A program made the position numbers and the translations under genes. Below are positions 22,756-35,780 of a stretch of 64,000 nt of DNA, in pieces (the first letter of the stretch is position 1; the number at the start of each line of letters is the position of its first letter). Origin of the DNA: Mantis religiosa (Eukaryota > Arthropoda > Insecta > Mantodea > Mantidae); NCBI GenBank assembly GCA_030765055.1, contig CM060947.1:224370625-224434624 (forward strand). The letters run 5' to 3'. Under the pieces are notes generated by a model. The model was not told the origin of the DNA. It made no database searches and saw only the letters and a list, made by a program, of their open reading frames with translations.

Positions 22756-25700
22756 CAGGGGCGGCTTCTGAGGTAGTGCCGCTGTGCCATGGCACCATCT
22801 GTATGAAAGCGAAAGAAAGAGAAGTGTATAAGAATTGCGCAAAAGGAATTGTGTATTAGTAGTTGCTCCCTCGTTTGAATAGGCGCGATGAACGCCAGCG
22901 CTCTCTCTTGGTTGTTTTCCGTAGCTTGGTGCCGATTCTAAAACGGCACCGTCTACGCCCATAAACGCCTGTGTTAGGGCTAGAGGCTAAGATGTCTGCT
23001 TATACACGGCTCTTATGGAAGAAAGTCAGAGAAGGTAGTGCCGGGATTTCTCTGGCGCATAACTTACGCTTTGCCCGTTAGAGGGCAGTAAACCACGGGA
23101 CTTCAGAGAACCACGATCCTGCCACCTAGCGAAAGACAATGGTAAGAATACATTTCGCGCTTACCTTCCTTTAGTGCAGTGTCACCATCCTTATGCAAGT
23201 TAGTTCTGAGGAACTTCAAAACGCAAATTAATGCTTTAATGAAATCAGTTGCAGAAACACAACTCATAGATATCCTTATAAATAAAATTAATTGGGTTTC
23301 AATGTGAATATAGTATTAGATTTTAACATTTAGAGACAGTATTTCAACATGTGCATATTTCACAGCAGCAGTTTTGTTGGTAGAACATAAAACCCGCGCG
23401 TTGGACACATGTTTTCAAAGCAATGGTAGAGTAGTTCTGTATGTGCTCCTGTAATGCTGTAGTTCATCGTGAGTACGGATTTTTAAAACAGTGTTCAGTG
23501 TTTTTTCTTTAAGTTAAAATTCACAGTAAAGTTACGAACATGAACAAGGTGAGTGAATTACTGAAAACTTCATTTAGTAACAGGACTCTAAGTGAAAAAA
23601 TTCAGATAAAAACAATGGGTAGGCCACTCCCGAAACTGAATCTGCAGCAGCAAACAAAAAATCGATACCGTAAGTTTAATCCGGATATTTATCAAAAGAA
23701 CAAATGGATTTGCGGCTGTGATGAAAACAATGCAGTTTCTTGTTTTCCTTGTGTGTTATTTGGGGGAGATGTCCATTGGTGTAAGACTGGAATAACTGAT
23801 ATTGGGCATTTATGGTCTAAAATGAAAGTGCATGAAACATCGAAGCGACACATGGACAATGTTCTGAGTCTTTCATTTCTAGGCAAAACCAATATTCAGG
23901 ACAAATTATATTCGCAGTATAGGCAGTCAACAGCCATAACAAACAAGTAGACAAGAACAGGTTTATAAACTGTATTCGGTTCTGTGGTGCTTTGGAGCCG
24001 GCTCTTAGGGGACACAACGAATCTGACGCCTCTCAAAATAAGGGGTTTTTTCGTGAGCTCATTCAGTTTAGTGCGGAGTTGGATAAAGAACTTCAAGTGC
24101 ATCTCAGTCAGTCATCAGTATTCAAAGGCATTTCTAAGACTATTCAAAACGAACTCCTGCAGTGCATGTTGGAAGTGTATCACGAGGAAGTTCGCAAAGA
24201 AATAAAGCGTGCGGATTATGTTCCAACAATCGCGGATGAAACCACTGATGTGTCTTGCGTATTTCAGTTGGTTATTGTTTTGCGATACATTGTTTATGGA
24301 ACCCCCGTTGAAAGATTTTGAAATTTTGTAAATCCAGAAGGTCAGAATGCTCAGTCTATCTCGGAGTGTATTCTGAAAGAAATCTAACCCTTAATTGGAG
24401 ATGACCGAGCAAAACTAATAGCTCAGAGTTACGATGGTGCAAACGTTATGAGTGGTGAGTCAAACGGAGTACAGAAATTAATAAAAGACAAATACCCAAA
24501 TGCGCACTACATTCATTGCTATGCGCACCAGTTAAACCTTATAATGTCTCTTGCAACCTCAATTAATCGCAAAGCCCGCATCTTCTTTGCACATATTCCA
24601 GGCATTTCTTCTTTCTTTTCAAATTCGCCACAAAGATCGAAAGTGCTGCATAGCATAATTCAGAAAAGCTTACCCCGTGTGTCTCTCACATGATGGAATT
24701 ACCATTCGCGAGTAGTAAAGGATATTTATGAAAACAGAAAGGAGCTTATTACTGTCATGGAAACAATTGAAACGAGTGAGAACATAAAATTACCCTCTAC
24801 TATTGAAAAAGCTGGTTCATACAAACAAAGACGACAAGATAGAGACTTCATTTTATGGCTATCGTTTTTCTATAAGATAATGCCTCGTGTGGACATACTT
24901 ATTAACCAATTTCAAAAAAAGACAACTGAACCAACCAAGGTAAAACAAGACATTCATAACTTTGAAACAATAATGCAAAACATCAGAGATGACATTGACT
25001 CCATCAGTTAGGTTAGTTTTGAAAATGACGAAACAATGCCTTACAAGAGAGCAAGGGTTGATGATAATAACAAAAATCAAAATGCTTTGGAGGTGTGTGA
25101 TGCCATCTTTTGTGAAATAAAATCACGTATTCACTTCACTGGGCACCTCATTGCAACCAGCTTATTTGATGTAAGCCAGTTTGACAATTATGTAACACAT
25201 TTGCCAGACAAATATCTTGAAATTACGGACACATATACATATCTGGAGAAAAGAAAGTTGAAGGGAGAGCTTCAAGTGTTCTATGCTAGGCCTGAGTTGA
25301 GAGCAGTTTCCGGTGCGCTTCCGTTTCTTTCGCTGATTCTAGAGAATGAACTCTGTGCTACTTTTGAAGAGACTGTTAAAGTTTTGAAACAGTTAATCAC
25401 TATGCCTATCTCGACATCAGAAGCTGAGCGGTGCTTTTCAATGCTCAAGAGGATTAAAATTTTTCTACAAAACACAATGAAAGCAGAGCGATTGAGTGCC
25501 TTAGGAATGCTGTCCTGTGAAAAGCTGTTCGTGTGCAAAATTGACAATTTCAATTCAAAGGTGATAGATTTATTTGCCAACAAGAAGGAGCGACGAATGG
25601 ATTTTCCATACCGTTCCTACTAATTCATTTAAAGCTGTCTTCATAAAGTCATGGAGTTACTGCTTTCGGTGAGTACAATGCTTTTAATTTTTAAAAGTTA

Positions 25701-26175
25701 GTAATTTCATTAAACCATTTTTAAAAATTCAGATTACTCATTTTGCAGTGAAAAATTGCGTCTTGTGTGTACGTGCGTGCGTGTGTGCTCGCTCGTATGT
25801 TTTTGTGAGTGTGAGACAAAGATTTCTCGAGTTTGTTTCGTTTGATTTCAGCGCGAGAAAAATTATGGCTAAAGCAATAACAATAACTTTCTGTCTATCA
25901 CGAAATCGTACACGAACGCTTCGTATCACATTCTCCATGAACTGTATTATCAAAATGTTACTGTACTCGTTACACCTGTGCATAACAAAAGTACGGATGT
26001 AATAAATATCTATTTCCGTTTCCCTGTACGTTCTGTAGGGTACAGTATATTATAAAATAGGTTGGGTTATTGATAAGATTACCTAAATCGTTCGTAATTG
26101 GTGCACATTTTTATATTTTAACAACCCTTATTTATTTATGGCACCGTCAATACAATACCTCACCGGCCGCCCCTG
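22756..26175 (+). mobile_element. hAT transposon, structurally complete (3420 bp)
   Basis: The ends are inverted repeats: CAGGGGCGGCTTCTGAGGTA at the left and, on the minus strand, CAGGGGCGGCCGGTGAGGTA at the right. Perfect 8-bp duplications flank them. The element holds one transposase pseudogene (23540-25623) with about 780 bases before and 550 after. Ends and TSD are intact, so the copy could still be mobilised in trans if a matching transposase exists; that is inference. Confidence 0.95.
23540..25623 (+). pseudogene. hAT transposase (ZMYM1/DUF4371-like), frameshift and four stops
   Basis: The start ATG at 23540 opens a 136-codon frame with a TTF-type zinc-binding region, WICGC and then CFPCVLFGG (residues about 56-76), followed by HLWSKMKVHETSKRH. 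After a frameshift between 23947 and about 23990 the rest lies in one frame, broken by TGA 24319, TAA 24385, TGA 24691 and TAG 25009. It holds ALRGHNES, DETTDVS (first catalytic Asp), AQSYDGANVMSG (second Asp) and HCYAHQLNL (CxxH). The C-terminus is a hAT dimerisation domain, with MPISTSEAERCFSMLKRIK. Full length would be near 690 residues, normal for this group. Few lesions and all domains present suggest moderate age. It would cut and rejoin DNA in the nucleus. Confidence 0.95.
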
Positions 26176-26183
26176 GGTTCAAC
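26176..26183 (+). repeat. Right 8-bp target-site duplication (GGTTCAAC)
   Basis: Perfect match to 22748-22755, directly after the right inverted repeat ending CCGCCCCTG. Confidence 0.92.
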
Positions 26184-27120
26184 ACACTCCGAGGAACAAC
26201 AAGCCACAATACAGTAAGTAAATTAGGTGTTCGTGCATCCACCTGAACACGTCCAGTTATTTTTAAACCATTCCGAATGTTCCATTGTTCTATGGAGCAC
26301 GTATTTATGCCCGCTTGTTTGTTCCAATCTGCTGATTTGCTTCCATTTTCTATTGACAAAACAGTGATAATGGACATTAGTTCTATTTTCTGCACCAGCA
26401 AGCAAGCTTTTAGCAATATTATAATGCATTACGTACTCAACAGGACAATTAGCCCTTGTAAAATACTGAATAAGGATAGCACAATGTGTTTAATTGTCCT
26501 GATAATTATCGAGGTAATACGTTTAGTAGAATTCAGTAAAATATAAAATTGTGTACAGCTAATGTGTACATCGCAGTTATCCTTTTATACAAAATGAAAA
26601 GTAAAAGGTCGATTTAATCTTGGGTTAACAACTGCAAAACTTCCTCATATTTATTGAAATAACCCAATTACTAAATTGTAGATAACTTATTAAGGATAGT
26701 AACTACTCTAGCACCTCAAAAATATATTTATTCTCAAGGTGAAATGTAACCTATAAAACTTCAGCTTAGCTCATTTACTGCCACTTCATTTATTAGGTTA
26801 GAATTGAATTTTCTGGCTGCTGTTCGACAACAAGCAAGGTCATTAACACAGAATGGCTATTTTAAAAGCTTATTTCAAAACAATTTTCGATAAGGGGAAA
26901 TAATAATTAGTATTTTCTCACGCACCAGGTATTGCGTTACATCAAAATTGAATATTAGATTTGAGTGTTTTAGAAAAAGAGTTTCATGAGCATGTATAAA
27001 CAGCATTACTCCAAAACAAAAGGCTGGAATTAAAACTTGGTACTCTATTGATATGAGGGGCTATTTTCAAAAGCTCATGGTATTTACGCGTTAAAGATTT
27101 CCATTGAGATGAAGATGAGT
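26184..27120. other. AT-rich spacer, nothing recognised
   Basis: No coding or repeat signature beyond a short partial match near 26827 to the patch near 1965. Confidence 0.4.
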
Positions 27121-27121
27121 G

Positions 27122-27245
27122 CGTGATGGGATAGCTCATTGTCTCTCATGCTGAGGCCCATGGTTTAATTTCCGATTTCTGGGGTGCTGGTTTAAGTCAG
27201 CCATATTCAAGCTTTCATCTCTATCTCTCCAAGGACCAATGTGCC
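27122..27245 (+). repeat. Possible degenerate tRNA-derived SINE
   Basis: ATAGCTCATTG (A-box-like) is followed 30 bases on by ATGGTTTAATTTCCG (B-box-like). No second copy occurs in the window, so this rests on box spacing alone. Confidence 0.3.
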
Positions 27246-27470
27246 TTGGAGTCCACGGTAAAGTCTGTTTAGTTAACTCATGTGCACGTCGGCCGCTGCC
27301 TTTGACGAACCCTTATAATCGTTTTACAAAACAGACTCTCCTTCTCGCAGACCTTTCTGCAAGGTTTCCACCTTTCTCGATACGTCATGGGTATCGTACG
27401 AGGTTTCGTCTAAATAAATTATCTTATGTCCGTTACTGCAAAACCTTCTTAGTTTTGACAAATATATATA

Positions 27471-27471
<1 letters not shown>

Positions 27472-27540
<69 letters not shown>
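27472..27540. repeat. (TG)n microsatellite, 69 bp
   Basis: Uninterrupted TG dinucleotides. Frames of Cys-Val on one strand and His-Thr on the other are artefacts. Confidence 0.98.
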
Positions 27541-27542
<2 letters not shown>

Positions 27543-27599
27543 CACCAAGCTACAATTCTACTGGATTCCATAATAACCCTTAACTTATTCAACAACTTT

Positions 27600-28080
27600 G
27601 AAACCTAGCTCCTTTAGGAGCCCGCGCAAAGTGCACTGTCCATAAGGAAAATCACAAATTTCTTGCAAATGTGCAACCAATTCGTCTAAGGTGGGCGCTC
27701 TCCATTTTTGCATGGAATCTATAAATTTATCGACGAATTAAATCGCATGTGAAATTAACTAATTTAGAGAAACGTTTCCATTTCTTTTCACACTTCATCG
27801 GCGTCTTTGGCATTCCTTTCATCACAATATTTCTTACTGTATTTCTGTGAATACCCAGAATTTATCAGGTTCGATGCATGACCCTTTACCAAGATTATTT
27901 GTCAGCACATATTTATATGTGTTCAAAACAAGCGCTTGAATTTGCTTAGAAACACTTCCCGTTATAACTTCGTTTTTTGAGGCTTTTCCGCTATTATAGC
28001 TCGGCCCAGTTATTCACACTATTGTCATCAGTTGGATTATCTTCACTTGACTGACAGCTATCTACGACTTCATTTGCATT
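27600..28080 (-). pseudogene. Possible decayed DDE transposase, helix-turn-helix part
   Basis: Translating the minus strand across frames gives pieces such as SKQIQALVLNTYKYVLTNN, LGIHRNTVRNIV (helix-turn-helix style) and PTLDELVAHLQEICDFPYG followed by CTLRGLLKELGF. Order and style recall the N-terminal DNA-binding part of IS630/Tc1-like transposases of arthropods, but no catalytic motif is seen and frames shift several times. It could instead be another decayed gene. The adjoining minus frame 28070-28396 (108 codons) may be a continuation, but I do not recognise it. Confidence 0.35.
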
Positions 28081-28400
28081 TACCACTGCATTTCCCTCCC
28101 ACGGTCTGCACATCGTGACACACAACGAATTTCTGCACGTAATGAAACAGATCAAGTGGAAGTTGGAACTTTGGCAACTGAGACTCCACGTGCAGTAGAC
28201 ATGCGACTGTCACTTCGAGAAATTCAGGGTTGCTATTGGTCCTCAACGAGAGTGCTCCATTTCTGAAGTGTGGAGATAGATCTACGACGGTCATTAGTGG
28301 GTGGTAGGGTAGTTTCCTTTGAGCCGCAACTGCACTCGCATTCACTATACAGACTTTAGAAGTTGTAGTTCCCCTTATTCCTCCGCATCCTGCCATCGAA

Positions 28401-29060
28401 GGTAACGGATTCCGTCCCCTGGCGTCCTCTTCCTAAGAAATGGACTGGGCTATCGCTTGGTGGAACAAGGTTATCATATGGAGTATGTTAGAAACAACTA
28501 CGAAGTATGTTTAACACAAATATAATATATATCTTGAATTTTGTGCCAATATTCTGTAAACAGCTTTTAATTGGAATGAACTTTGTGTAGTTGATACACT
28601 GTAAGGGGCAAATAAAACATACTTTACGAAAACATAGATCTGTTTGAAACTCACATTTTTGTTTAATTAGCTTGTCGTGACAATAATTCCAGAAATATTC
28701 GTTGATATGGGTTTGAAGCGTACAATGCTTTATAGCTTTTGAAATATCGTCGTAACGGAAAGAGTGAAATGTCAAATTAAACATTCATTTTTCATTTTAT
28801 GTACTTGACAATCACTTCAGCCTCCCTGTGTACTTGAAATATGCATTACTGCAAACGTTTCATCTGTATTAAATTGAAGTTAAGAGTAAAGTTTAGTAGA
28901 CTTGGTTCTAAGGGAAAGCGCAGAGAAAGTAATGTTAATCTAACACGTAATTTTTCAATCCAGTAAGCTCATCGAGGCTAATTTAATGCCGAGGCCTTAC
29001 ATCAGTGAGAGACAACTGAACTTTTTCTTTGCCAATATCAACTCTTGCCCTCTTCCTATA
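28401..29060. other. AT-rich spacer, nothing recognised
   Basis: A minus frame of 98 codons (28488-28784) has no recognisable domain. Confidence 0.4.
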
Positions 29061-29062
29061 TT

Positions 29063-29925
29063 CTTCTTCTTGTTCTTCTTCTTCTTCTTCACTTCATGGA
29101 TTAGGCTCTCGCCTGTTCCGTCTTCACAGTGTCACCTTCCATCTTTTCCTCGGCCTCCCTACGTCTCTCTTTCCTTTAGGACTATATTGGAAAACTACTT
29201 TTGGCAGTCTTGTACCATCCATTCTCCCAATATGTTCAAACCATCTTCTTCTGTACCTATCCGTTCTTCAGGTGATAGCTTCCACTTGTAATTCATTTCT
29301 TATATTTTTATTTCTGACTCTATCTTCACTTGTACATCCTTTTGTTCTTCTCAAGAATCTCATTTCGCGACTTTGTATTCTGCTGATGGTTCTTTGCGTA
29401 GGTACCCAGTTTTTGAATCCAGAAAGTAACGTTGGCACCGCCATGGTGTTATAAAATTTTATTCTTGTTTCAGACCTTGTTTTGTTCTTTAGGGTTTTGT
29501 GAATTGTTCCACAAATTGTTTGAAATCTCATTAACTTTTTGTTCGTATTTTTATCTTTCTCATTTTTGATTTCACACCCTAAATAATTTAAGGAGGATAC
29601 GTGTTCCAATACTTTGTCATTAACGACTATTTTCGACCTTATTGGTATTTGGCCCAGTTTGCCATTATTTCTTACTTATCTATTGATATTTCAATATTAT
29701 AACCTTTACATATTTGGTTAAGGTGGTGTATTGAACGTTGTAGATGATCTTCTGTTTCCTGTATAATTACTACGTCATCTGTATATAATAAAATATTTAA
29801 AATATTTCCTTGGGCTACTTTTATGCCTGCGTCAATTTTTTTGTCTCCAATTTTGTATTATTTTATTAACATAGATGTTAAAAAGTGTAGGTGACATTGG
29901 GTACCCTTGTCTGACTCAAAGCCCA
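29063..29925 (-). pseudogene. RTE-like LINE reverse transcriptase C-terminal half, with (GAA)n end
   Basis: On the minus strand from about 29910 downwards the order is VRQGYPMSPTLFNIYVNKII, then LLYTDDVVIIQETED (catalytic box YTDD), then ISLNQICKGYN-type sequence before frameshifts. The 113-codon frame 29609-29268 follows: SSLNYLGCEIKNEKDKNTNK, then RIKFYNTMAVPTLLSGFKNW and SREMRFLRRTKG. Further down is a basic end resembling GKRDVGRPRKRWK. It finishes in a GAA-rich tract (plus strand TTC repeats, 29063-29092), a usual 3' end for such elements. It is 5'-truncated and frameshifted. Confidence 0.82.
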
Positions 29926-32685
29926 CTATGCAGGACTAAAGAAGTTTTCAATGCAAATCATTTGATGGACGTTTTAAGGTTTCGGATGTGGATTGTGCAA
30001 TACTGCGCAGCCATTCCAATTGGGTTCAAGGACCACTAACTTAAATTTCAAAACTGTCTTACCAAATCTTTCGGATTAGTCCAACCCATAATTATTATTC
30101 AGCTGAGATATTGCTCTAGCATCGCCACGCAGTACCTGACATATTCCTAATCTAGTGCCTAGATCTGGTACACTAAGGCATCCTTTGAAAAGTTACTTGC
30201 ATGCATTGAGGAATAAGGCTAGTGAGCATAAAAGGTTATTCTGGTAAAGAATTTATACAATGCGTTGTCTTGCTAACGTAATATGTATATTATGGAGGAC
30301 TTATGGGACAATAAGGGAGAAGAATTAATACTAATCTATATTCTCACTAAATTTCAAAACATTGATTTTCTGTACTATAAAGAGTAAGTTGGAGAGGTAC
30401 CTAATGTATCCTACTCGATACGAGACACATAATATCGGACTCCCTGAATAACAATAAAATCAAACTTTTACAGAAAATTATATGTGTGTCTGTGAACAGC
30501 ATAACTCAAAAGCAAAATGTAGGTTAATTAACGAATCTGCTAAATATATAAGTTCAGCATCTTCCAGAAATGTGACACGAAGATTTTAAAGAGAATTCCC
30601 AAATTCCAAACTAAACATTTCGAGAAAAAAAAATATTTTCTCAAAAGTAGGGTCTCAGGCTTTGTATTAAGGTAACCAAATATTTACGATTATATTTTCG
30701 CAATAATTAAATTTTTATCTTTAATTTTCTAAGAATATCCTCATAAGTTCGGTCGTTTAAATCCCACACATTTACTCGGTCACTATCAAGAACTCGTCAT
30801 TCTAGATGGCTTTTCTTAAAAAGTGAATTGTAAGGGATAGAGAAGCCCTTTCGCAGAAAGAATGTAGATCCCTTTAAGGCACGGAATTTATGTCAAATGG
30901 TTATTTCTGTGGAGTATTTATTGCATTACTGGGATACTCCTTGGTATTCGTTTGAATATTCATTCCTTTTTTAAAATATCCAGGATATGTAAGAAGAAGC
31001 CACCACATATTAAACAAATGTGCAAGTTCTTACTATCACATAAGCTTACTGTATTCCTTCTTTGCCATTGTATCCATAAAGAAATATACAGAGTGTTAAC
31101 GAACTACACCGAAATGATTTCAGCCATTGCAGACGTGACTAATATAAGAAAGCTGAAGCTGATATTGCATATATGGACATATTAGTAAACATGGCCATCT
31201 GTAATTCAACGTGTGTTAATAACCAAGCAGGCCATATAGATGATGCAACAAATGCTTAGATTTATTGAAATCCCAAATTGTGACGAAGGACGAATCAGAA
31301 TTAAGTATTACAGTAACTTAGCAACCAAAACAGAAAAAAGAACCAATGAGTTTATTCCTAAATTCTTTCTTCTGGTTTGAACTCTCGAACAGGGTAGACG
31401 CGTTTTTGGTAAAAGACTTCTTGAAACTATTCATGAGTTCACCATTTATGAACGTTTAGCAAACGTTTAAAATATATATCGAAGACGCGACGCTACGATA
31501 AATAATTTAAGTAAAAAACCGTTGCATGAATTATAAATAAAAGGAGAAAATTAATATATAGTAAAGGGCTATATACATCAGTGGAAACAGTCGCATGTCA
31601 AGGAGAAAATTATGTCGAAAAATATAATTCTAAGTAAAGTGAAACGGTATTAATTATTTTATTCCATACTTGCCCAAAAGTGAAATCCCTTTTGTATCGA
31701 TACTACGCCTGAGAAGTTTCACATCTCATCGCTCGCCGCAGCTGTCGGAGAGAGGATTTATAGAAATCTTCGAGAACTTCATCTTTACGGCTTTTAGACT
31801 TTTATCGCTTCTACATCAAGGTAAGGTTTGGCTTCTAAACGCGTCGCCACATCGAGGGAGCGCGAAACTTTTGCGCGTGTGGGGCGTAGACCTCACGACG
31901 GGGCGAATCCTTCGGTGGGCGAAATTATTGGATTAAACATCTTTAAAACTGCTTCCCGAGTATATAAATTTCGATACTTAATAACTCGTTTATGGCATTC
32001 TCAAGACTTAATGCCTCAAAGTTCACTCATATCTCAACTGATCACCTTGCAGTCTGACATTGAACAGCCATTAATTGCGTTCTTCCATCAAGCTTACTCT
32101 ACTGCTGCTTCTGTAATTATGTGGTGGCCAAATCCGTAGCGCCGACACCCGATGTTCTAAAATCGGTTCGGTCCCTCTCTTGAAGTTAATTATTTTTTCG
32201 ACTTTTTAATAAGTAAATTCTAATAGAAAGAAATGACATAATTCGTAACTAACTGCCAGAATAATAGCAGCATGCCAGGTTATTCCACACACACAAGAAA
32301 TTTTGGACAGAGTATGACAGTCGTTCCATCACCGCTGTCAGGTTTGCCTTGAAAACGTGGATTGCTATTTCGAGCTGTTCTTATAAATATGACGCAAATA
32401 CTTGCATTTACTCTTTATTTTATGTAAGTTCGTTCACCCTTTAAATCCACCTCCCATTGAGACGTACAGCATGTGAAAGTATTAAGCAAAACCTTTGTAA
32501 AAAAGAATTATAATGAATTGCACAAAGTGAAATTAAAACATAAAATGCACACATATATACAAGAATTAAAAGCTTAGACAAAATATTAAAATAAAACAAA
32601 AGAATAAACAAACGAAACAAAAATAAACAAAAAGATGAAGAAGACTCGAACTCGTTTACCTTTCACTTGAAAGCTAATGTCATAG
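29926..32685. other. Long AT-rich stretch, no feature supported
   Basis: Scattered short frames only. A GC-richer patch at 31690-31930 (two overlapping plus frames of about 90-100 codons) has no known motif and could be a fragment of an old repeat or a host exon. Confidence 0.4.
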
Positions 32686-32689
32686 TCAC

Positions 32690-32930
32690 TACATTTGCGA
32701 GGCCCGGGTTCGATTCTCGAAGCCGACCTACCTGACCCATATGTTTTTCGGGGTTTTCCCGGGTCGCTAGGCGAATGCTGGATAGGTTAATTACATCCAC
32801 CGAAAATCCCGTTCCTCCATTTCATCTCCATTATCATTTCACACCATCTCTCATCTGCTGGTCTCTTTCAGGGTAGAAGTATCGGCGGGAGTCTCGGCGG
32901 TGCATGGCGGGATGATTTTGTCGCGTATGC
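32690..32930 (+). repeat. SINE family E, copy with tRNA-like head
   Basis: The B-box region GAGGCCCGGGTTCGATTCTC is followed by CTGACCCATATGTTTTTCGG, TTAATTACATCCACCG, CCATTTCATCTCCATTATC, TTTCAGGGTAGAAGTATCGG and a CGGTGCATGGCGGGATGA end. Its 3' half matches 21560-21690 and its 5' half 9168-9255. Confidence 0.7.
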
Positions 32931-33186
32931 TTTGTTGAAGTGAAGGAACTTAATTTATTTTAGGAATTTATTTGAAATTTTAATTGCATGAGGTTTCTTT
33001 ATACAATTGAAATTATTTATTTGTGGAAGTAAAGATGTAGAAACCTCATAGCGGAACATTGGACGTCAAACCTGTAGTTTGCATATGTTCGGAGCATTAA
33101 CCAAGTTGGAATGCTAAATGCAGCAACTCTAGACGTTGAACCCGGTAGTTAGAAATGGATGATGAGCAGATCGTCTTTTTTTGTGT
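32931..33186. other. AT-rich spacer
   Basis: Nothing recognised. Confidence 0.4.
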
Positions 33187-33275
33187 TAATTTACGTCCTC
33201 CAACGTCAAGTCATATCTAACGATGAATGGAATGGATGAAATGATGCTCAAATGAGCCCAGGGTCCTTAGAGGAT
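33187..33275 (-). repeat. SINE family A, 3' fragment
   Basis: TTTACGTCCTCCAACGTCAAG through GATGCTCAAATGAGCCCAGG matches the tail half of family A in reverse. The tRNA-like half is absent. Confidence 0.7.
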
Positions 33276-33795
33276 GAGCAGGCCGTTGGGCTTAAAAAAG
33301 CATCGCGGATGGAATGTTCCAGAAGCTTTACTGCTGATCAAAGGGAAATAGTCCCTAGGTTCAACGTGTGTTGCCCCCCCCCCCTCTTTCTGGGCTTGGC
33401 CGTTAATACTTATAGCCGTGACTATCGGGGCGCGAGAGAGCCTAAAAGTGTATCGTTGTGGCCGGAGGCTACATCAACACCATTCCACCCAAAGTCTCTT
33501 CAATACTTCGGGGTTGACTTGTATTGTAGAAAATCATGAGTTTCTAGTAAATTGGCATTTCGTAGAAAATTGTGCTATTTCTACTTACCTACCTGTAGCC
33601 TGACTACAAACTCCCTCTACCATTTACCTCTACTATCTGACCCCCAATCCTTTCAGCTGCGCTCCCAGCTGCAAAGTAGTTTGAAAACCCTTACTTAAAG
33701 CCTTACCTTTAAGTAACCACAGCCCTATCCCATTTATAGTCTAAAATCATCCCGGTTTACATCTCTAATATGCATCAATATGCTCTGAGTAAAAC
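33276..33795. other. Mixed GC-rich block, unassigned
   Basis: It includes a C run (33376-33387) and GC-rich DNA like family D in composition, but no clear block match to the D copies. Probably part of a repeat whose other copies lie outside the window. Confidence 0.3.
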
Positions 33796-33799
33796 TCTT

Positions 33800-34150
33800 T
33801 CCACCTCCGGTAAGTTCATTGCCGGGCGCCGCTCCTCTGCTGGGACTATTTTGGGACCGCCACCCGGGGACATTTGGGGCTCGGATCTCCTACCTTGGGA
33901 CCATTAGGGTTCGGCTGCTGGGCTCATTGCCGTCCCGCTGTGGGGGAGCGAGTTCGTTGTCCTGGCCTGTCGGGGGAGGTCTCTATTCAAGTAAACTGTA
34001 GGGACCCTGCCCTCTGTACTGTCATGGCTCCTTGGGTCGACCGCCCTCTGTCTCCTTCCTCTCATCCTTCCTACCAGGGGTGTCCCCACATGGGGGCATA
34101 GAAACAATGGGCCCAGCATGGCAGCCTACGTCCGAATCCCATTCTTAATG
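33800..34150 (+). repeat. Family D-related 3' segment
   Basis: CCCTGCCCTCTGTACTGTCATGGCT and CCTCTCATCCTTCCTACCAGGGGTGTCCCC resemble the 3' part of D copy 2 (22345-22435). The upstream half is GC-rich with repeated TTGGGAC/GGGAC words and has no match in the other D copies, so this could be a variant subfamily. Confidence 0.5.
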
Positions 34151-35410
34151 AAATCCCAATCCTATAGTCACTACGCCAGGGGCAAAGCATCGACAAATCC
34201 CTTCATTTTCGTGTCTCGTGCACTCATGTAGCACCATAATTAGCAGTGGCGTACTGGCACATAAGAAACTTATATCCCTAACTTCCACATTTGAACCAAC
34301 TGACCATATGTATCCTATCCAAAATTACTTGTTTAACACATTTCCACTTGTTCTGAAAATATTGCAGTGTAGTTTATTAACACCCTGTATTTCAGCTTCC
34401 ATAAACGTCTCTCTCTATTACTTTTGAAGCTGCTACGTGTTTTTAAGAATACCTGTACAGGAGTAGATAGAGAAAGTCATGTCAGTGAACTCGCCAGATG
34501 TTTAATGAATATACAGCAGTGGAGTATTGCATAATGAACATCCATAATAAATTTTGAAACCGGTCCCATAAATTAACTGAACAAATTGGTTGTCATTTTC
34601 GCTTTTATCGAAGTCTTTAAAAACCTCTTTAAAAACAAATCATGCGTCTTATTATAAGCACTGATTGGTCTATTTTAAAATTAAAAGTGTTGTCAAACTT
34701 TAGAGTACCCCGTCACAGCTTATGCATTTGGAAAATGCTATACTTATTCATTGACTTAAGCGGTTCAGACATAATAATATGTAGCTGACATGAACTGTTT
34801 CAATCCTAAAATTTTCAAAGGACGCAAATCAAATAACACGCTGTTAACCATGCACTTAATGTTTTAGATTAAATTTGAATTACTAGCAGTATTCTGATTG
34901 AGAGTAATAAATAATGTGTCAGCATAGACAGTTACTATGTCAAGAATATTTATGTGGACACCTTTGGTGTAAGTCAGAATATGAACTCGATAAAAATTAC
35001 ATCATTTCTGGTCCTTATTTCATACAGCTCAATCGGGCAATTTAATAATTAAGCTACATTTTACAACAATTAAATATTCGATATAAGTTATAATTTCACC
35101 TTCTGTGTTAAGCAAAAATTACTGGTTTCGCTTAACACAAACAGGCTAGCTGTCAGATTTTGATAGCTTGTTTTATTAGCACGTCAGCTATGCCCACGTC
35201 CCTGTATTCATTTTTGACAAAATAATTTAAACTTGTGAGGAAAATAACGATGTCTATAAGCCATAGATTATGATATACGTCAAGATCAAAATTAGGTTTT
35301 ATAAATGATAACCTGGAAATAAATTACATGAGTGCTGCAACTAATTGTTCAAGTAGAAAAATGAATCTATGAAGGGGTGAAGTTTTGCATAAGGTGGGTA
35401 AAGAGTAATT
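34151..35410. other. AT-rich spacer, nothing recognised
   Basis: No supported feature. Confidence 0.45.
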
Positions 35411-35767
35411 ACCGAGATGACAGAACATAAACTCGGACTGAGACGAGGATGCAAAATGAGTCCAATTTTATTTAACTTATATATAGATCAGATAATAGAC
35501 AAGGTTAAAGAAGGAAATCTGCACTTTCCGGTAATAGCAAACAAAGAAATTCCTGGACTGCTATATGTGGATGATTTAATGGTAGTATCTATAACGGTAG
35601 TAGGATTGTAGAAGGCGATAAATGAAATCCAGAAATTTTGAAGAGTGGAGAATAAAAATAAGCATAAATAAGTCCAAAGTTATGGTCTTCAAGAAGGGAG
35701 TGAAACTCAAAAAGATGAAAATTGAGTATGAAGTGGCAAAAGGGTAGAAGTGGTCAATGAATTTGAA

Positions 35768-35780
35768 TACTTAGGAGTAA
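35768..35780 (+). repeat. Left target-site duplication of the nested LINE
   Basis: TACTTAGGAGTAA is identical to 37077-37089. One or two end bases may match by chance. Confidence 0.85.

Noticed and set aside
27324..27583. Frames through the TG microsatellite encoding Cys-Val or His-Thr repeats
   Set aside because: Artefacts of a dinucleotide repeat. The same applies at 45695-45967.
31740..31790. Heat-shock-element-like string near AGAAATCTTCGAGAACTTC
   Set aside because: Only one TTCNNGAA pair has correct spacing, and the neighbouring half-sites are off by one base. Not enough to call.
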